Shown here: piece after piece, positions 7,207 through 15,410 of the stretch
How the letters are laid out: every line of letters starts with the position of its first letter
How positions within the stretch are numbered: the first letter of the stretch is position 1
Origin: a virus
Virus record (IMG/VR): IMGVR_UViG_3300034407_003922
Coordinates: 1 to 49,888 of that record
Direction: 5' to 3' (one strand)
DNA length: 49,888 nt
Notes under the pieces: generated by a model
Told to the model about the DNA's origin: nothing
Seen by the model: the letters and a program-made list of their open reading frames with translations, nothing else
The model's database searches: none
Program-made: the position numbers and the translations under genes

Positions 7207-8006
7207 TGAACAATCTTACTAAATCAAACGAAAATAATGCTTCTGTAGAAGCAATACAAATATCTGTATCACAATCTGACTATGAGCTTGCTAATAAGCC
7301 AGAGAACAGAAGAAAAGAGGAGGACTGCATTCAGAAGGCTATCGCAATGGCAACAATGAGCGAAGACTCTGCAAAAGAGTGCATGTATTGTCTTCCAATG
7401 AGGTCAGGAAGAAATGGCGAGAAGAACGAGATAAGTGGGAAGTCAATTAGATTTGCAGAGCTAATGGTCTATTGTTGGACACATATAAGAATCGTTACAG
7501 GATCATATAAAAGCCCATGCGGTAAAAAGGTTGTTGGCTGGGCATACGGAATAGATGTTCAGAATAACAACTGCGCTAAGACAGAAATATCTAAAGCAAT
7601 ATACTCTGAGAGGACAAAGAAACATTACTCTCTAGATATGCAAAACATGATTGAGAACGCTGTTCAATCTTTTGCCTTTAGAAACATAACGTTTAGGCTT
7701 ATACCGCATGTCTTCACCGACATTGTTTACAAAAAAGTTGTTGAATGTGCCGTTGGAACACAAAAGACATTGCATTCTAGACGCGCTGCTGCCATCTCTC
7801 ATTTTGAGAAAATTGGTATTAGCAAAGAAAAAGTGTTGGAAGGTTTGAATAAGAAAAGTGTCGAAGATATTGACCTAGAAGATCTTCAAAAACTAATAGG
7901 AATAACAACTTCAATAAAAGAAGGCACACTTAATATAGACAACGCTTTCTCTGCGATTGATTATGTAGAAGAAAGAAGATCTAAACTAAATGACTTAAAT
8001 ATATAG
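7206..8006 (+). CDS. Candidate single-strand annealing protein
   Basis: The 266-residue protein matches, from memory, a phage family usually left as 'hypothetical'. Its landmarks are C.Y.LP (59-64), the SIRFAE block (80-85) and AFRNITFRLIP (157-167), which corresponds to the family's 'ALRNA.FK.IP'. Proteins of this type sit beside RecE-like nucleases and are thought to anneal or pair DNA like RecT or Erf. Here the nuclease is at 5506-6411. The family assignment is from pattern memory and the function from context, so confidence is moderate. It is not part of the ankyrin family despite being surrounded by it. Confidence 0.55.
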   Translation: MNNLTKSNENNASVEAIQISVSQSDYELANKPENRRKEEDCIQKAIAMATMSEDSAKECMYCLPMRSGRNGEKNEISGKSIRFAELMVYCWTHIRIVTGSYKSPCGKKVVGWAYGIDVQNNNCAKTEISKAIYSERTKKHYSLDMQNMIENAVQSFAFRNITFRLIPHVFTDIVYKKVVECAVGTQKTLHSRRAAAISHFEKIGISKEKVLEGLNKKSVEDIDLEDLQKLIGITTSIKEGTLNIDNAFSAIDYVEERRSKLNDLNI

Positions 8007-8026
8007 GGAGAAGCAAAGTGCTTCCC
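8006..8026 (+). terminator. Hairpin after the annealing-protein gene (weak terminator or processing site)
   Basis: GGG-AAGCA pairs with TGCTT-CCC across a 3-base loop, with a two-base bulge, starting at the last base of the stop codon. There is no T tract after it, so Rho-independent termination is doubtful. Confidence 0.3.
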
Positions 8027-8087
8027 GCACTTCATGCAGGACATTCACGGAAAAACTAATTGAACTTTTAGAATCAGGAGAAAACAA

Positions 8088-8543
8088 ATGAAAAATATTA
8101 ATATGAAAATTTTTAAAGCAATAGAAAACAACGATGTAGATGCAGTTAAAAAAATCATTTCACTAGATGGATTTGATGTTAATGAACAAGACAAAATTGG
8201 AAGAACTCCAATGCATTGCGCAGCATATTTCGGGAATACTGAAATTATAAAAATTCTTGTTGAAAATGGCGCTGATATAAATGAAACCAATAATTGGGGA
8301 AGAACGCCGCTGCACATAAGTGTAATGAATTCGCAATTAGAAGCATGCAAGTCTTTAATCATTAATGACGCTGACCAAAGCATCAAGGATGACTTTGGAT
8401 TATCCCCATCTGGACATGCATTATTAAATAAAAACAATGAATGTTATTTCATGCTTAATAGTAATCCTGAATCAAAAAATGGATACATAAAGACAATGAC
8501 GAATTTTATAAACAACAAATTTATCTCCGGAGAATATAATTAG
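8088..8543 (+). CDS. Ankyrin-repeat protein
   Basis: The 151-residue protein has three well-formed ankyrin repeats: DKIGRTPMHCAAYFGNTEII, NNWGRTPLHISVMNSQLEA and a third beginning DDFGLSPSGHALL. The repeat cores are closer to consensus than in the neighbouring ankyrin genes. A strong AGGAG site precedes the ATG. The leader resembles the one before the unrelated gene at 759-980. It lies between the annealing-protein gene and a small unknown gene. Probably a protein-binding module; target unknown. Confidence 0.8.
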   Translation: MKNINMKIFKAIENNDVDAVKKIISLDGFDVNEQDKIGRTPMHCAAYFGNTEIIKILVENGADINETNNWGRTPLHISVMNSQLEACKSLIINDADQSIKDDFGLSPSGHALLNKNNECYFMLNSNPESKNGYIKTMTNFINNKFISGEYN

Positions 8544-8614
8544 ATTAATATAATCACCTATAAATCAATTTATTTGATAATAAGTGAAATTAATTTTCCC
8601 ATATATACAATAAA

Positions 8615-8625
8615 GTTGGTATAAT
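8615..8625 (+). promoter_or_regulatory. Extended -10 promoter candidate
   Basis: TGG followed directly by TATAAT (8620-8625) makes a good extended -10 element 25 bases before the TTG start at 8650. No convincing -35 box is seen at the right distance. Confidence 0.4.
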
Positions 8626-8649
8626 CCGCCGAAAATAGGAAGCGAACTA

Positions 8650-8910
8650 TTGATAGAGAAAGAAATTATTATAAGCAACCTTATGCATTCAGGCATATCG
8701 TTTGTCAAAAGCATTGAATTGTATCTTCATCATTTAGATAAAATAAAAGAAAAATCTATGTTAATAGATGATCCTACCGAAGAAGATAAGGTAGTAATTG
8801 ATAACTTAAACTCAACAATAAAACATATTAGAGACTTTCATTTGAGATCAAGAGATTTTACAGACTCAATTCTGAATCATTACTCATCTATAAATTCACC
8901 AAAGGAATAA
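8650..8910 (+). CDS. Hypothetical helical protein, 86 aa
   Basis: No family recognised. The sequence is amphipathic and helical, with His, Lys and Glu in a pattern that would suit a small helical bundle. A TTG start at 8650 is supported by AGGAAG 8 bases upstream; the next ATG would remove the first ten residues. The stop is directly followed by the ATG of an ankyrin gene, so the two are probably translated together. Function unknown. Confidence 0.55.
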   Translation: MIEKEIIISNLMHSGISFVKSIELYLHHLDKIKEKSMLIDDPTEEDKVVIDNLNSTIKHIRDFHLRSRDFTDSILNHYSSINSPKE

Positions 8911-9405
8911 ATGGATATAGAACATTTTTGTAATTCAATTGAAAATTATGACATACGTGTTTTTAACTGGATGTTGAAATCAGGAATAGACATTAATAGC
9001 AATAATGTTTATGGCGTTTCTCCACTTCATGTTGCTTCAGGTTGTGGATCATTATATATGACCTCAGCAATTCTAAAAGAAGGGGCCAACGTAAACGCGC
9101 TTTCAAACAATTATATTGTTGGCGCCAATGCACTTCATTTTGCTTGTAGAGTGCCTAAAAAGAATGCCTCACTTCGTGTATGCCAGCTACTTATAGATCA
9201 TGGTATTAATGTTAATGCACAGCGATCAAATGGATTAACCCCGCTTCATATTGCATGCCAAAATGGCCATGATAAAATATGTCAACTTTTTCTTGAAAAT
9301 GGCGCAAAACCTAATATCTCATCTAAAAATGATGGTATTGAGTTGCCTCATATCAACATTAAATCTTTAGATAAAGATATGTTTAAAAGCACACTGCCTT
9401 TGTAA
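8911..9405 (+). CDS. Ankyrin-repeat protein
   Basis: The 164-residue protein has four ankyrin repeats, with cores such as YGVSPLHVASGCGSLYMTS, GANALHFACRVPKKN and NGLTPLHIACQNGHDKICQL, plus the ND loops (INVNAQ) typical of the fold. The ATG starts right after the stop of the 86-aa gene, without a gap. It is the last gene before the lysis-like pair (holin and coiled-coil membrane protein). Probably protein-binding; target unknown. Confidence 0.8.
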   Translation: MDIEHFCNSIENYDIRVFNWMLKSGIDINSNNVYGVSPLHVASGCGSLYMTSAILKEGANVNALSNNYIVGANALHFACRVPKKNASLRVCQLLIDHGINVNAQRSNGLTPLHIACQNGHDKICQLFLENGAKPNISSKNDGIELPHINIKSLDKDMFKSTLPL

Positions 9406-9418
9406 AAATACTTTTTAA

Positions 9419-9446
9419 TTGCTATTCTGTTCTAAATAGGTACAAT
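9419..9446 (+). promoter_or_regulatory. Sigma70-like promoter before the holin gene
   Basis: TTGCTA (9419-9424) and TACAAT (9441-9446) are separated by 16 bp in the gap between the ankyrin gene and the holin start at 9473. The position suits a separate promoter for the two membrane-protein genes. Confidence 0.45.
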
Positions 9447-9472
9447 ATCTATTTAATAAACGGACTTTAAAA

Positions 9473-10084
9473 ATGGATTTTTTAAGTGGCTTAAAGAATA
9501 TTCTAAAAACATCTGTTCCAATTTTAAGTTCTTTGATTTTTCCAGGAAGCGCTATGATACCTATCATAGGATCTTTGATAGGGGAAAGCTCCGTTGACAA
9601 GATGGTTGAAAAGATTGAGAGTGACCCTGAATCACTTAAAAAAATAATAAGTTACGAAAAAAATAATAGTGATGAAATAAGAAAATTATTGATTCAGAAA
9701 GAAATAGTTGATCTGCAAGAGAAGACTAAGCAGTCAGAGATAATTAACGAAACAATTCAATCTGAGTACAATGTAAACAATAAGTTCAAGTCGTATTGGC
9801 GCCCATTGTGGGGATATTGCACAGCAATAGCCTGGGTAGTGCAGATGATAAGCATATTTGTTGTTATAATATTTGGGGTGTTTACAGATAACTCAAATTT
9901 CTCTGATATAATAACATCTATTTCATCTTTATTTGATGCTCTTGTTGTGCCGTGGGTCTTAGCGCTCGGTGTTCTTGGCATAAACATAAAGCAACGGTCA
10001 AATGATAAAAAAACAATGTCTGGAAATAATACAGGCGATAACAATTCTATTTTAAAAAGGGTTACCTCTATTATAAATAGGTAA
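9473..10084 (+). CDS. Holin, three-TM gene-transfer-agent type
   Basis: The protein has 203 residues: an amphipathic or hydrophobic N-terminus (10-38), a charged helical middle (40-95), then FKSYWRPLWGYCTAIAWVVQ and two further hydrophobic segments ending in VVPWVLALGVLGI. The 'YWRP..G' entry into the first of the clustered helices is the hallmark of the GTA_holin_3TM family. Such proteins permeabilise the inner membrane at lysis. The endolysin (14638-15213) is not adjacent but in the opposite transcript. The gene has its own promoter candidate. Confidence 0.75.
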   Translation: MDFLSGLKNILKTSVPILSSLIFPGSAMIPIIGSLIGESSVDKMVEKIESDPESLKKIISYEKNNSDEIRKLLIQKEIVDLQEKTKQSEIINETIQSEYNVNNKFKSYWRPLWGYCTAIAWVVQMISIFVVIIFGVFTDNSNFSDIITSISSLFDALVVPWVLALGVLGINIKQRSNDKKTMSGNNTGDNNSILKRVTSIINR

Positions 10085-10095
10085 AGGATTTGGAC

Positions 10096-10572
10096 ATGGA
10101 CGTCGAATTTGTTTTATCTAAACATGAACATGACATAGATAAATTAAACGAACAAAACAACATTTTGATCACAAAAATCGAGCTGTTAATCAATTCTTCT
10201 AAAGATTTAAAAGAAGAGATAGACGAGTGCCTCACTTTAATTCACACTAATGAAGCTGCAAACCGCGAGAATGAAAAAAAACTATGGTCAATAGATCAGT
10301 TCATGGAAAAGCTGTCTAATATAGAGTCAGAAATAAAGTCTCTCAATGAAGATATAAAGAATATCAAAGATAGCGAGGCAAAATCAAAATTATTTGCTGA
10401 GAAATATACTAATATATTTAACTTTATTTCTCATAAGCTTCCTGGTTTGCTCGCCGCTATCACTGCAATGATGATATTCCTTGGGTATGAAAGGCACGAA
10501 ACACAAAAGATGCAAGATAATGCATATAAAATGCAGGATCTTTCCAAGATTATCAATCAGAAGAAAATTTAG
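10096..10572 (+). CDS. Coiled-coil protein with a C-terminal membrane helix
   Basis: Of 158 residues, about 100 form a heptad-rich coiled coil (ELLINSSKDLKEEIDECL onward). One membrane helix follows near residues 115-135 (LPGLLAAITAMMIFLGY), then a short cytoplasmic or periplasmic tail. Directly following the holin, it could be a holin modulator or a spanin-like protein; no lipobox or Rz1-like frame is apparent. The ATG at 10096 has AAAGGA at proper distance, unlike the in-frame TTG at 10090. The stop abuts the stop of the convergent resolvase gene. Confidence 0.55.
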   Translation: MDVEFVLSKHEHDIDKLNEQNNILITKIELLINSSKDLKEEIDECLTLIHTNEAANRENEKKLWSIDQFMEKLSNIESEIKSLNEDIKNIKDSEAKSKLFAEKYTNIFNFISHKLPGLLAAITAMMIFLGYERHETQKMQDNAYKMQDLSKIINQKKI

Positions 10573-11139
10573 TTAGGCCGTCTCTCCCTGAGCAGCGCGG
10601 ACATATTTGTAGAGTGTAGTCTTTACAATACCAGTCATATCGCATATCTGAAGCAGGGAGTATTTCTTAGAGTTATATAGATCAACAGCTAGTTGCTGTT
10701 TTTCCTTGCTAAGCTTCTTTGGCCTGCCGCCTTGTCTACCCCTTGATCTTGCAGCATCTAAGCCAGCGCGAACTCTTTCGCTAATGACGTTGCGCTCAAA
10801 TTCAGATAATGCAGCAAAGATATGAAAGACAAGTTTCCCAGTTGAACTTTGGGTATCAATAGTCTCTTGCAGGCTTTTAAAGGAGATGCCTTCTTCTTCC
10901 AGCTCAGAAACCCATGTGATAAGATGTTTCAATGAGCGGCCTAGGCGATCTAATCGCCACACAACCAACGTGTCTCCTTTTCGCACAATATCTTTAAGTT
11001 TGGCAAGCCCTGGACGCTCAGCTAAAGATCCGCTTGATTCATCAGTGATGATTCTTTCACAGCCGTCTTTTTTAAGAGCGTCTATTTGTAAGCTGAGATT
11101 TTGAAATTTAGTTGATATGCGTGCGTAGCCTATTTTCAT
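10573..11139 (-). CDS. Serine resolvase/invertase
   Basis: The 188-residue protein begins MKIGYARIST, with the catalytic serine of the family in the 'Y.R.S' block. It continues with the conserved VWRLDRLGRSLKHLI, the IFAALSEFERNVISERVRAG long helix and a C-terminal GGRPKK hinge plus helix-turn-helix. Such enzymes resolve multimers or invert DNA. In a phage kept as a plasmid, resolving dimers is the likely role, alongside the ParA/RHH pair. The frame is open up to 11199, but the conserved N-terminus starts at 11139. Repeats upstream (11149-11280) may be its binding sites. Confidence 0.85.
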   Translation of the reverse strand: MKIGYARISTKFQNLSLQIDALKKDGCERIITDESSGSLAERPGLAKLKDIVRKGDTLVVWRLDRLGRSLKHLITWVSELEEEGISFKSLQETIDTQSSTGKLVFHIFAALSEFERNVISERVRAGLDAARSRGRQGGRPKKLSKEKQQLAVDLYNSKKYSLLQICDMTGIVKTTLYKYVRAAQGETA

Positions 11140-11148
11140 ATATATTTG

Positions 11149-11280
11149 GTCCATAATGTCGAGGACGGCATCATACTTGGTAGCTTGATAAGTGTCCACG
11201 ATTTATGGACTAATAATCACTAAAAAATGTACATTCGTCAAAAATCCACATAAAGTACAATATACACCTGTATTATGGAC
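11149..11280. promoter_or_regulatory. Possible res site: repeats of TTATGGAC upstream of the resolvase
   Basis: TTATGGAC occurs at 11203-11210 and 11273-11280. It occurs in the opposite direction (GTCCATAA) at 11149-11156 and in degenerate form TCCACATAA at 11245-11253. An imperfect inverted pair TGTACATT/AAAGTACA lies in between. Clusters of inverted half-sites just upstream of a resolvase gene are typical of res sites, which also autoregulate the gene. The exact subsite layout is not clear. Confidence 0.45.
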
Positions 11281-11343
11281 TGCAATGTAATGTATATTTG
11301 TAGAGCATAACTTATGGTTAATTTTAGAGCAGGACAATAACTT

Positions 11344-12471
11344 TTGGCAAAAAACTTCCTTTTTACTTCTGAATCCGTGTCTGAAGGACATCCCGATAAA
11401 ATAGCTGATCAAATTTCAGACGCAGTGCTAGATTCTTTGCTTGCACAGGATCCTCAGGCACGTGTTGCTTGTGAAACCTTCATTAAAACAGGAATGGTTA
11501 TAGTCGGTGGTGAGATAACCACGTCTGCATGGGTGGATATAGAGCAGATAGCCAGGGGTGTAATAAAAGATATTGGATACGACAGCTCCGACATAGGGTT
11601 TGATTGGCAGTCATGTGCAGTGCTTTCTGCCATTGGCAAACAGTCATCTGATATTGCTCGTGGCGTTGATGCACAACAGCAGGGCGCTGGTGACCAAGGA
11701 ATCATGTTTGGTTATGCCTGCGATGAAACTGATACGTTAATGCCAGCACCTATTACTTATGCTCATAGACTTATGCAGCGCCAAGCTGAACTGCGTAAAT
11801 CCGGAAAATTGTCATGGTTAAGGCCTGATGCTAAAAGCCAGGTGACTATGCGTTATGTGGATAACCAACCCCACTCTATCGACACCGTCGTTCTATCTAC
11901 ACAGCATGATCCACAGATAGAGCAAGCTGACTTAGTCGAAGCTGTAATTGAAGAAATTATCAAGCCGACGCTGCCTGCAGCAATGCTAAAAGACACTAAA
12001 TTTTTAGTTAACCCTACAGGACGATTTGTTATTGGCGGGCCTCTAGGTGACTGCGGTTTAACAGGACGTAAAATTATTGTTGATACTTACGGCGGCATGG
12101 CACGACACGGTGGCGGATGTTTCTCAGGAAAAGATCCTTCAAAAGTTGATCGCTCAGCAGCTTATGCTGCACGTCACGTAGCAAAGAGTGTTGTTGCCTC
12201 CGGCCTTGCTAAGCGCTGCGAAATACAAGTGTCATATGCTATCGGTGTTGATAGACCAACATCAATTAACGTAGAAACATTTGGAACAGGAATTGCAGAT
12301 GATCATTCAATTATGAAATTGATTTATGAGGATTTCGACTTAACGCCAAAAGGAATTATCCAGCACTTAGACTTACTGCGCCCAATTTATCAAGCGACGG
12401 CAAGCTATGGTCACTTTGGAAGAAATGACTTGTTCCTTCCGTGGGAAAAAACATATCAAATACGCTGGTAA
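11344..12471 (+). CDS. metK: S-adenosylmethionine synthetase
   Basis: The enzyme makes S-adenosylmethionine from methionine and ATP. The 375 residues follow the bacterial enzyme closely: GHPDK (15-19), GAGDQG in the flexible-loop region, GGPMGDC-like [13 protein letters not shown], and the [20 protein letters not shown]/metal block. The C-terminus ends in [19 protein letters not shown], about ten residues short of the usual end but past all catalytic residues. It starts with TTG, supported by AGGA 8 bases upstream. Its end overlaps the convergent manC by 16 bases. A full-length metK in a phage is unusual; it would feed the phage FkbM methyltransferase or host methylation (inference). Confidence 0.92.
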   Translation: MAKNFLFTSESVSEGHPDKIADQISDAVLDSLLAQDPQARVACETFIKTGMVIVGGEITTSAWVDIEQIARGVIKDIGYDSSDIGFDWQSCAVLSAIGKQSSDIARGVDAQQQGAGDQGIMFGYACDETDTLMPAPITYAHRLMQRQAELRKSGKLSWLRPDAKSQVTMRYVDNQPHSIDTVVLSTQHDPQIEQADLVEAVIEEIIKPTLPAAMLKDTKFLVNPTGRFVIGGPLGDCGLTGRKIIVDTYGGMARHGGGCFSGKDPSKVDRSAAYAARHVAKSVVASGLAKRCEIQVSYAIGVDRPTSINVETFGTGIADDHSIMKLIYEDFDLTPKGIIQHLDLLRPIYQATASYGHFGRNDLFLPWEKTYQIRW

Positions 12472-13865
12472 TCATCGTCAAATCTAACTATGTCATCTTC
12501 GCCCAAATAACTTCCGGACTGCACTTCAATTATTTCCAATAATTCATCTGTTACATTTTCAAGTCGATGCTTTATCCCCAATGGAATATAAGTAGATTCA
12601 TTGCGATTTAAAATAAAATGATCTTCACCACAGGTAACATTTGCTTTCCCATTAACGACAACCCAATGCTCAGATCGATAATGGTGTATCTGAAGAGATA
12701 TTCTCTGGCCAGGTTTGATTATTATTCTTTTTACCTGATAGTTATTTCCAGAATCTAGGCATTGATATGAACCCCATGGTCGAAGAACAGTGCTATGACA
12801 TATATGCTCACTTCGGTTAGCGTCTCTTAGCTTATTAACTATCTCTTTAACATTTTGAGAATCATTTTTATCACAAACTAAAATAGCATCGTTCGTTTCA
12901 ATAATAACAAGACCATCTACACCAACAGCTGCTACTAGCCTCTCCTCAGAACGTATATATGTATTGGTAACGTTGTATGTAATAACATCACCTAACGAAA
13001 CATTATTATTTTTGTCTTTTAGTGAGTTATCATAAATCGACGGCCATGATCCCAAATCGCTCCACTGAGAATAAAGAGGGACGACAATAGCATTCTTTAC
13101 TTTCTCCATTACTGCGTAATCTATAGAGTCTGAAGGACACTTTCTAAATTCTTCATCATCTAAACGAATAAAATCTAAATCTTTTTCAGCCTTCTTTAGA
13201 GACAACTCGCATGCAGTTAACATATCAACATTAAAATGTTTTACATTGTCAATGAAACTCTGAGCGGAAAACATAAACATTCCACTGTTCCACAGGTAGT
13301 TACCGTCTTCTATATAAGACATTGCCAAATTTAATGATGGCTTCTCCACAAACTCATCAACAACGAATGCTTCATCAGACAATCTGTTACCACACTTTAT
13401 ATAACCATAGCCTGTCTCGGGCTTATCTGCTTTAACCCCGAAAGTAATCATGCCGCTATTTTTAGATTGTTGTTCTGCAACTTCAATAGCGGACTTAAAT
13501 GAGTCAGCGTTCTTAATTAGATTATCTGAGGGGAGTATTAGAATATCTGCATTAGGATATTTTTGTATAACATGTAAAGCTGCAATTAACGCAGCAGGGG
13601 CAGTATTCTTCCCGCATGGCTCTAATATTATTTGTGACTCATTAATATCAATTTGCTTTAATTGTTCGGCTACATTGAACCTGTGCTCTTCGTTGCAAAT
13701 AACAATGGGTGATGAAATATTTTTAATAGATTTAAGTCTTAATATCGTATCTTGTAACATACTGTTATCAGACATTATATTAAGTAATTGCTTGGGGTAT
13801 TTTGAGCGGGAAATAGGCCATAGCCTAGACCCATTCCCGCCTGATAGCACAACTGGAATAATCAA
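12456..13865 (-). CDS. manC: Mannose-1-phosphate guanylyltransferase / mannose-6-phosphate isomerase
   Basis: The protein has 469 residues, the usual length of the bifunctional type II enzyme. The N-terminal nucleotidyltransferase domain carries [16 protein letters not shown] (about 6-21) and FVEKPS near residue 170. The C-terminal cupin domain carries RPWGSY and the metal-binding block [12 protein letters not shown]. It makes GDP-mannose, donor for O-antigen, capsule and protein glycosylation. In this phage it is likely to supply the glycosyltransferase block at 24687-30100 or to alter host surface sugars (inference). It is convergent with metK and is the last-but-one unit of the leftward transcript. 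Confidence 0.92.
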   Translation of the reverse strand: MIIPVVLSGGNGSRLWPISRSKYPKQLLNIMSDNSMLQDTILRLKSIKNISSPIVICNEEHRFNVAEQLKQIDINESQIILEPCGKNTAPAALIAALHVIQKYPNADILILPSDNLIKNADSFKSAIEVAEQQSKNSGMITFGVKADKPETGYGYIKCGNRLSDEAFVVDEFVEKPSLNLAMSYIEDGNYLWNSGMFMFSAQSFIDNVKHFNVDMLTACELSLKKAEKDLDFIRLDDEEFRKCPSDSIDYAVMEKVKNAIVVPLYSQWSDLGSWPSIYDNSLKDKNNNVSLGDVITYNVTNTYIRSEERLVAAVGVDGLVIIETNDAILVCDKNDSQNVKEIVNKLRDANRSEHICHSTVLRPWGSYQCLDSGNNYQVKRIIIKPGQRISLQIHHYRSEHWVVVNGKANVTCGEDHFILNRNESTYIPLGIKHRLENVTDELLEIIEVQSGSYLGEDDIVRFDDDYQRI

Positions 13866-13903
13866 ACCTATAATCCTTATAGTTATTGATAATAATGTTA
13901 TTG

Positions 13904-14629
13904 CTACATAATATTTACAATTATTGATGCGCCAACCAAGTAGGCTGAAGCAATAGCATCCTGATCTGTTTCAAAGTTACCTGATCCTATAAATCCTTGG
14001 CAAAATAGTGATGCAGAGAAAATCTCATTGATGGTATAAGTGAAGCCCATGCCACCAGCAGGTCGGTAAGCGGTATAAATGTTTTTACCCAGTTTCGGTG
14101 TGGCAAATGCGTCATCATTAACATTTATGGTGGTATCGCCACTAGTTGAATTTCTATAATCAACCGTTTGGTTAACGTAAGAAAGACCAAGCTTAGCAAA
14201 AGCACTTAACTTTTCTTGTAAAGGTAATGTTCCCTTAAAGAATAAGTCAACAGAGTAAGTATTGTAGCTAAGTGTTGCTTTGTTAGTCGAAATTTCACTT
14301 GGAGAGGAATTCTGATAGCTTGACTGAGAAGATGAGTAATTAGTATCTGCATAGTTTGTATAGCCTAATTCCACCGCTAAAAATTGATTGATATTATATC
14401 CTGCATATAATCCACCACCAAAAAATCCAGCATCATCTTTAGATTCTGTTTGATAGACAGTTGTATCCTGATGTTTATCGGAAACTTTAAATGCAGAATA
14501 TGACGGTGTATTTAAAGATGAGCAACCTAATGATACACCAAAATATATATTTGAACTTGCATGTGCACGAATCGTAGAATTAATAGAAAAAAAAAGCATA
14601 AATATGGCTATAGCAGATTTTGTTTTCAT
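13904..14629 (-). CDS. Outer-membrane beta-barrel protein with signal peptide
   Basis: The 241-residue protein starts with a signal peptide (Lys-rich start, IAIFMLFFSI core, cleavage probably after HAHA). The mature part has alternating hydrophobic/aromatic strands ending in a terminal strand SIIVNIM, and Gly-rich segments such as FFGGGLYAGYNIN, as in OmpA/Lom-like eight-stranded barrels. Phage-encoded barrels of this kind are made in the host during lysogeny and can affect adhesion, serum resistance or superinfection. It follows the endolysin gene by 8 bases and precedes manC, so it may be expressed with either. Confidence 0.7.
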   Translation of the reverse strand: MKTKSAIAIFMLFFSINSTIRAHASSNIYFGVSLGCSSLNTPSYSAFKVSDKHQDTTVYQTESKDDAGFFGGGLYAGYNINQFLAVELGYTNYADTNYSSSQSSYQNSSPSEISTNKATLSYNTYSVDLFFKGTLPLQEKLSAFAKLGLSYVNQTVDYRNSTSGDTTINVNDDAFATPKLGKNIYTAYRPAGGMGFTYTINEIFSASLFCQGFIGSGNFETDQDAIASAYLVGASIIVNIM

Positions 14630-14637
14630 TTTTATTA

Positions 14638-15213
14638 TTACACTAAACTAAAGGATCTATTAATCCATCCATTAACAAATCTACTATTTTTAGAAAAGCT
14701 TTCTTCAGATGTGATTGTAATATTTAAATAGAACTCTATAGCATACAGACAAATTAAGTGGAGAACTTTTCTTATAGAATCTTGCTCTAAGTTATTTAAA
14801 GCATCTATTGTCTTTTGACCAAAAATACCATCAACACTCAAAGAACTGCCTGAGATTAAGTTACATGCTTTTTGTGCAAACTTATGAGGATTTTTAGGGC
14901 CCATATTTACTGAAAGATCAAATATTTTAGCAGATAAATTTTGACTGTTTACTTTGTAATACCCATATTTTCGCCACCAATCATTATAATAAATTACCTT
15001 AGCGTCCATCTTGTTCATCTTACAAATGTCGTCTTTATCAACGTCTCCATCACCATCATAATCGACAACGTCTTTCCTGGACTTTAAATATCTTAGGGAA
15101 ATACCGTATTTTGTTGCGCCGCCACGATCCTGTGGATCATCAACAAAACCACCTTCATGCTCCATCAATTTATCAAAAGCTATATTAAAACCACGATCTG
15201 CTGTATCTGACAT
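14638..15213 (-). CDS. Endolysin, glycoside hydrolase family 108
   Basis: The 191-residue protein has the family's catalytic block at the N-terminus: HEGGFVDDPQDRGGATKYGIS, with the catalytic Glu at about residue 20. A calcium-type loop DYDGDGDVDKDD (about 51-62) follows, then a peptidoglycan-binding_3-like C-terminal part (DLSVNMGPK and DGIFGQKTIDALN). GH108 muramidases cleave the glycan backbone at lysis. No signal peptide is seen, so export depends on a holin. A possible small membrane partner is encoded just upstream (15243-15410). Confidence 0.85.
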   Translation of the reverse strand: MSDTADRGFNIAFDKLMEHEGGFVDDPQDRGGATKYGISLRYLKSRKDVVDYDGDGDVDKDDICKMNKMDAKVIYYNDWWRKYGYYKVNSQNLSAKIFDLSVNMGPKNPHKFAQKACNLISGSSLSVDGIFGQKTIDALNNLEQDSIRKVLHLICLYAIEFYLNITITSEESFSKNSRFVNGWINRSFSLV

Positions 15214-15242
15214 AATGTTAATCCTTTAACATGTTTTTGAAA

Positions 15243-15410
15243 TTAAATGATTATAATAATTGCTGCAATTGCTGCAATTATCACAAAGATAATAAACGCA
15301 ATATTAATTCTACGCTCTCTTTCCGTAACCCGACCTTTCGGTAGAGAGGTAAGAAAGTATAGCGTCTTTAGCTTCTTCAAAGCCGTAGCAAATAGCTGTG
15401 TCATAACCAT
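15243..15410 (-). CDS. Candidate 55-aa membrane protein overlapping the nuclease gene
   Basis: A frame shifted by one from the VRR-NUC gene opens at ATG 15410, with a second ATG at 15404 and GGAG just upstream. It ends at 15243, 30 bases before the endolysin start. The last 25 residues, INIAFIIFVIIAAIAAIIII, form a very hydrophobic membrane helix. The segment after the nuclease stop (15309-15243) has no other explanation. Its place right before the endolysin suggests a lysis role such as a small holin. It is short and overlapping, so the call is tentative. Confidence 0.4.
   Translation of the reverse strand: MVMTQLFATALKKLKTLYFLTSLPKGRVTERERRINIAFIIFVIIAAIAAIIIII

Noticed and set aside
8045-8437. 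Leftward 130-aa frame
   Set aside because: Antisense to a well-formed ankyrin gene.
11203-11412. Leftward 69-aa frame upstream of the resolvase
   Set aside because: Runs antisense through the start of metK and over the repeat region; no coding character.
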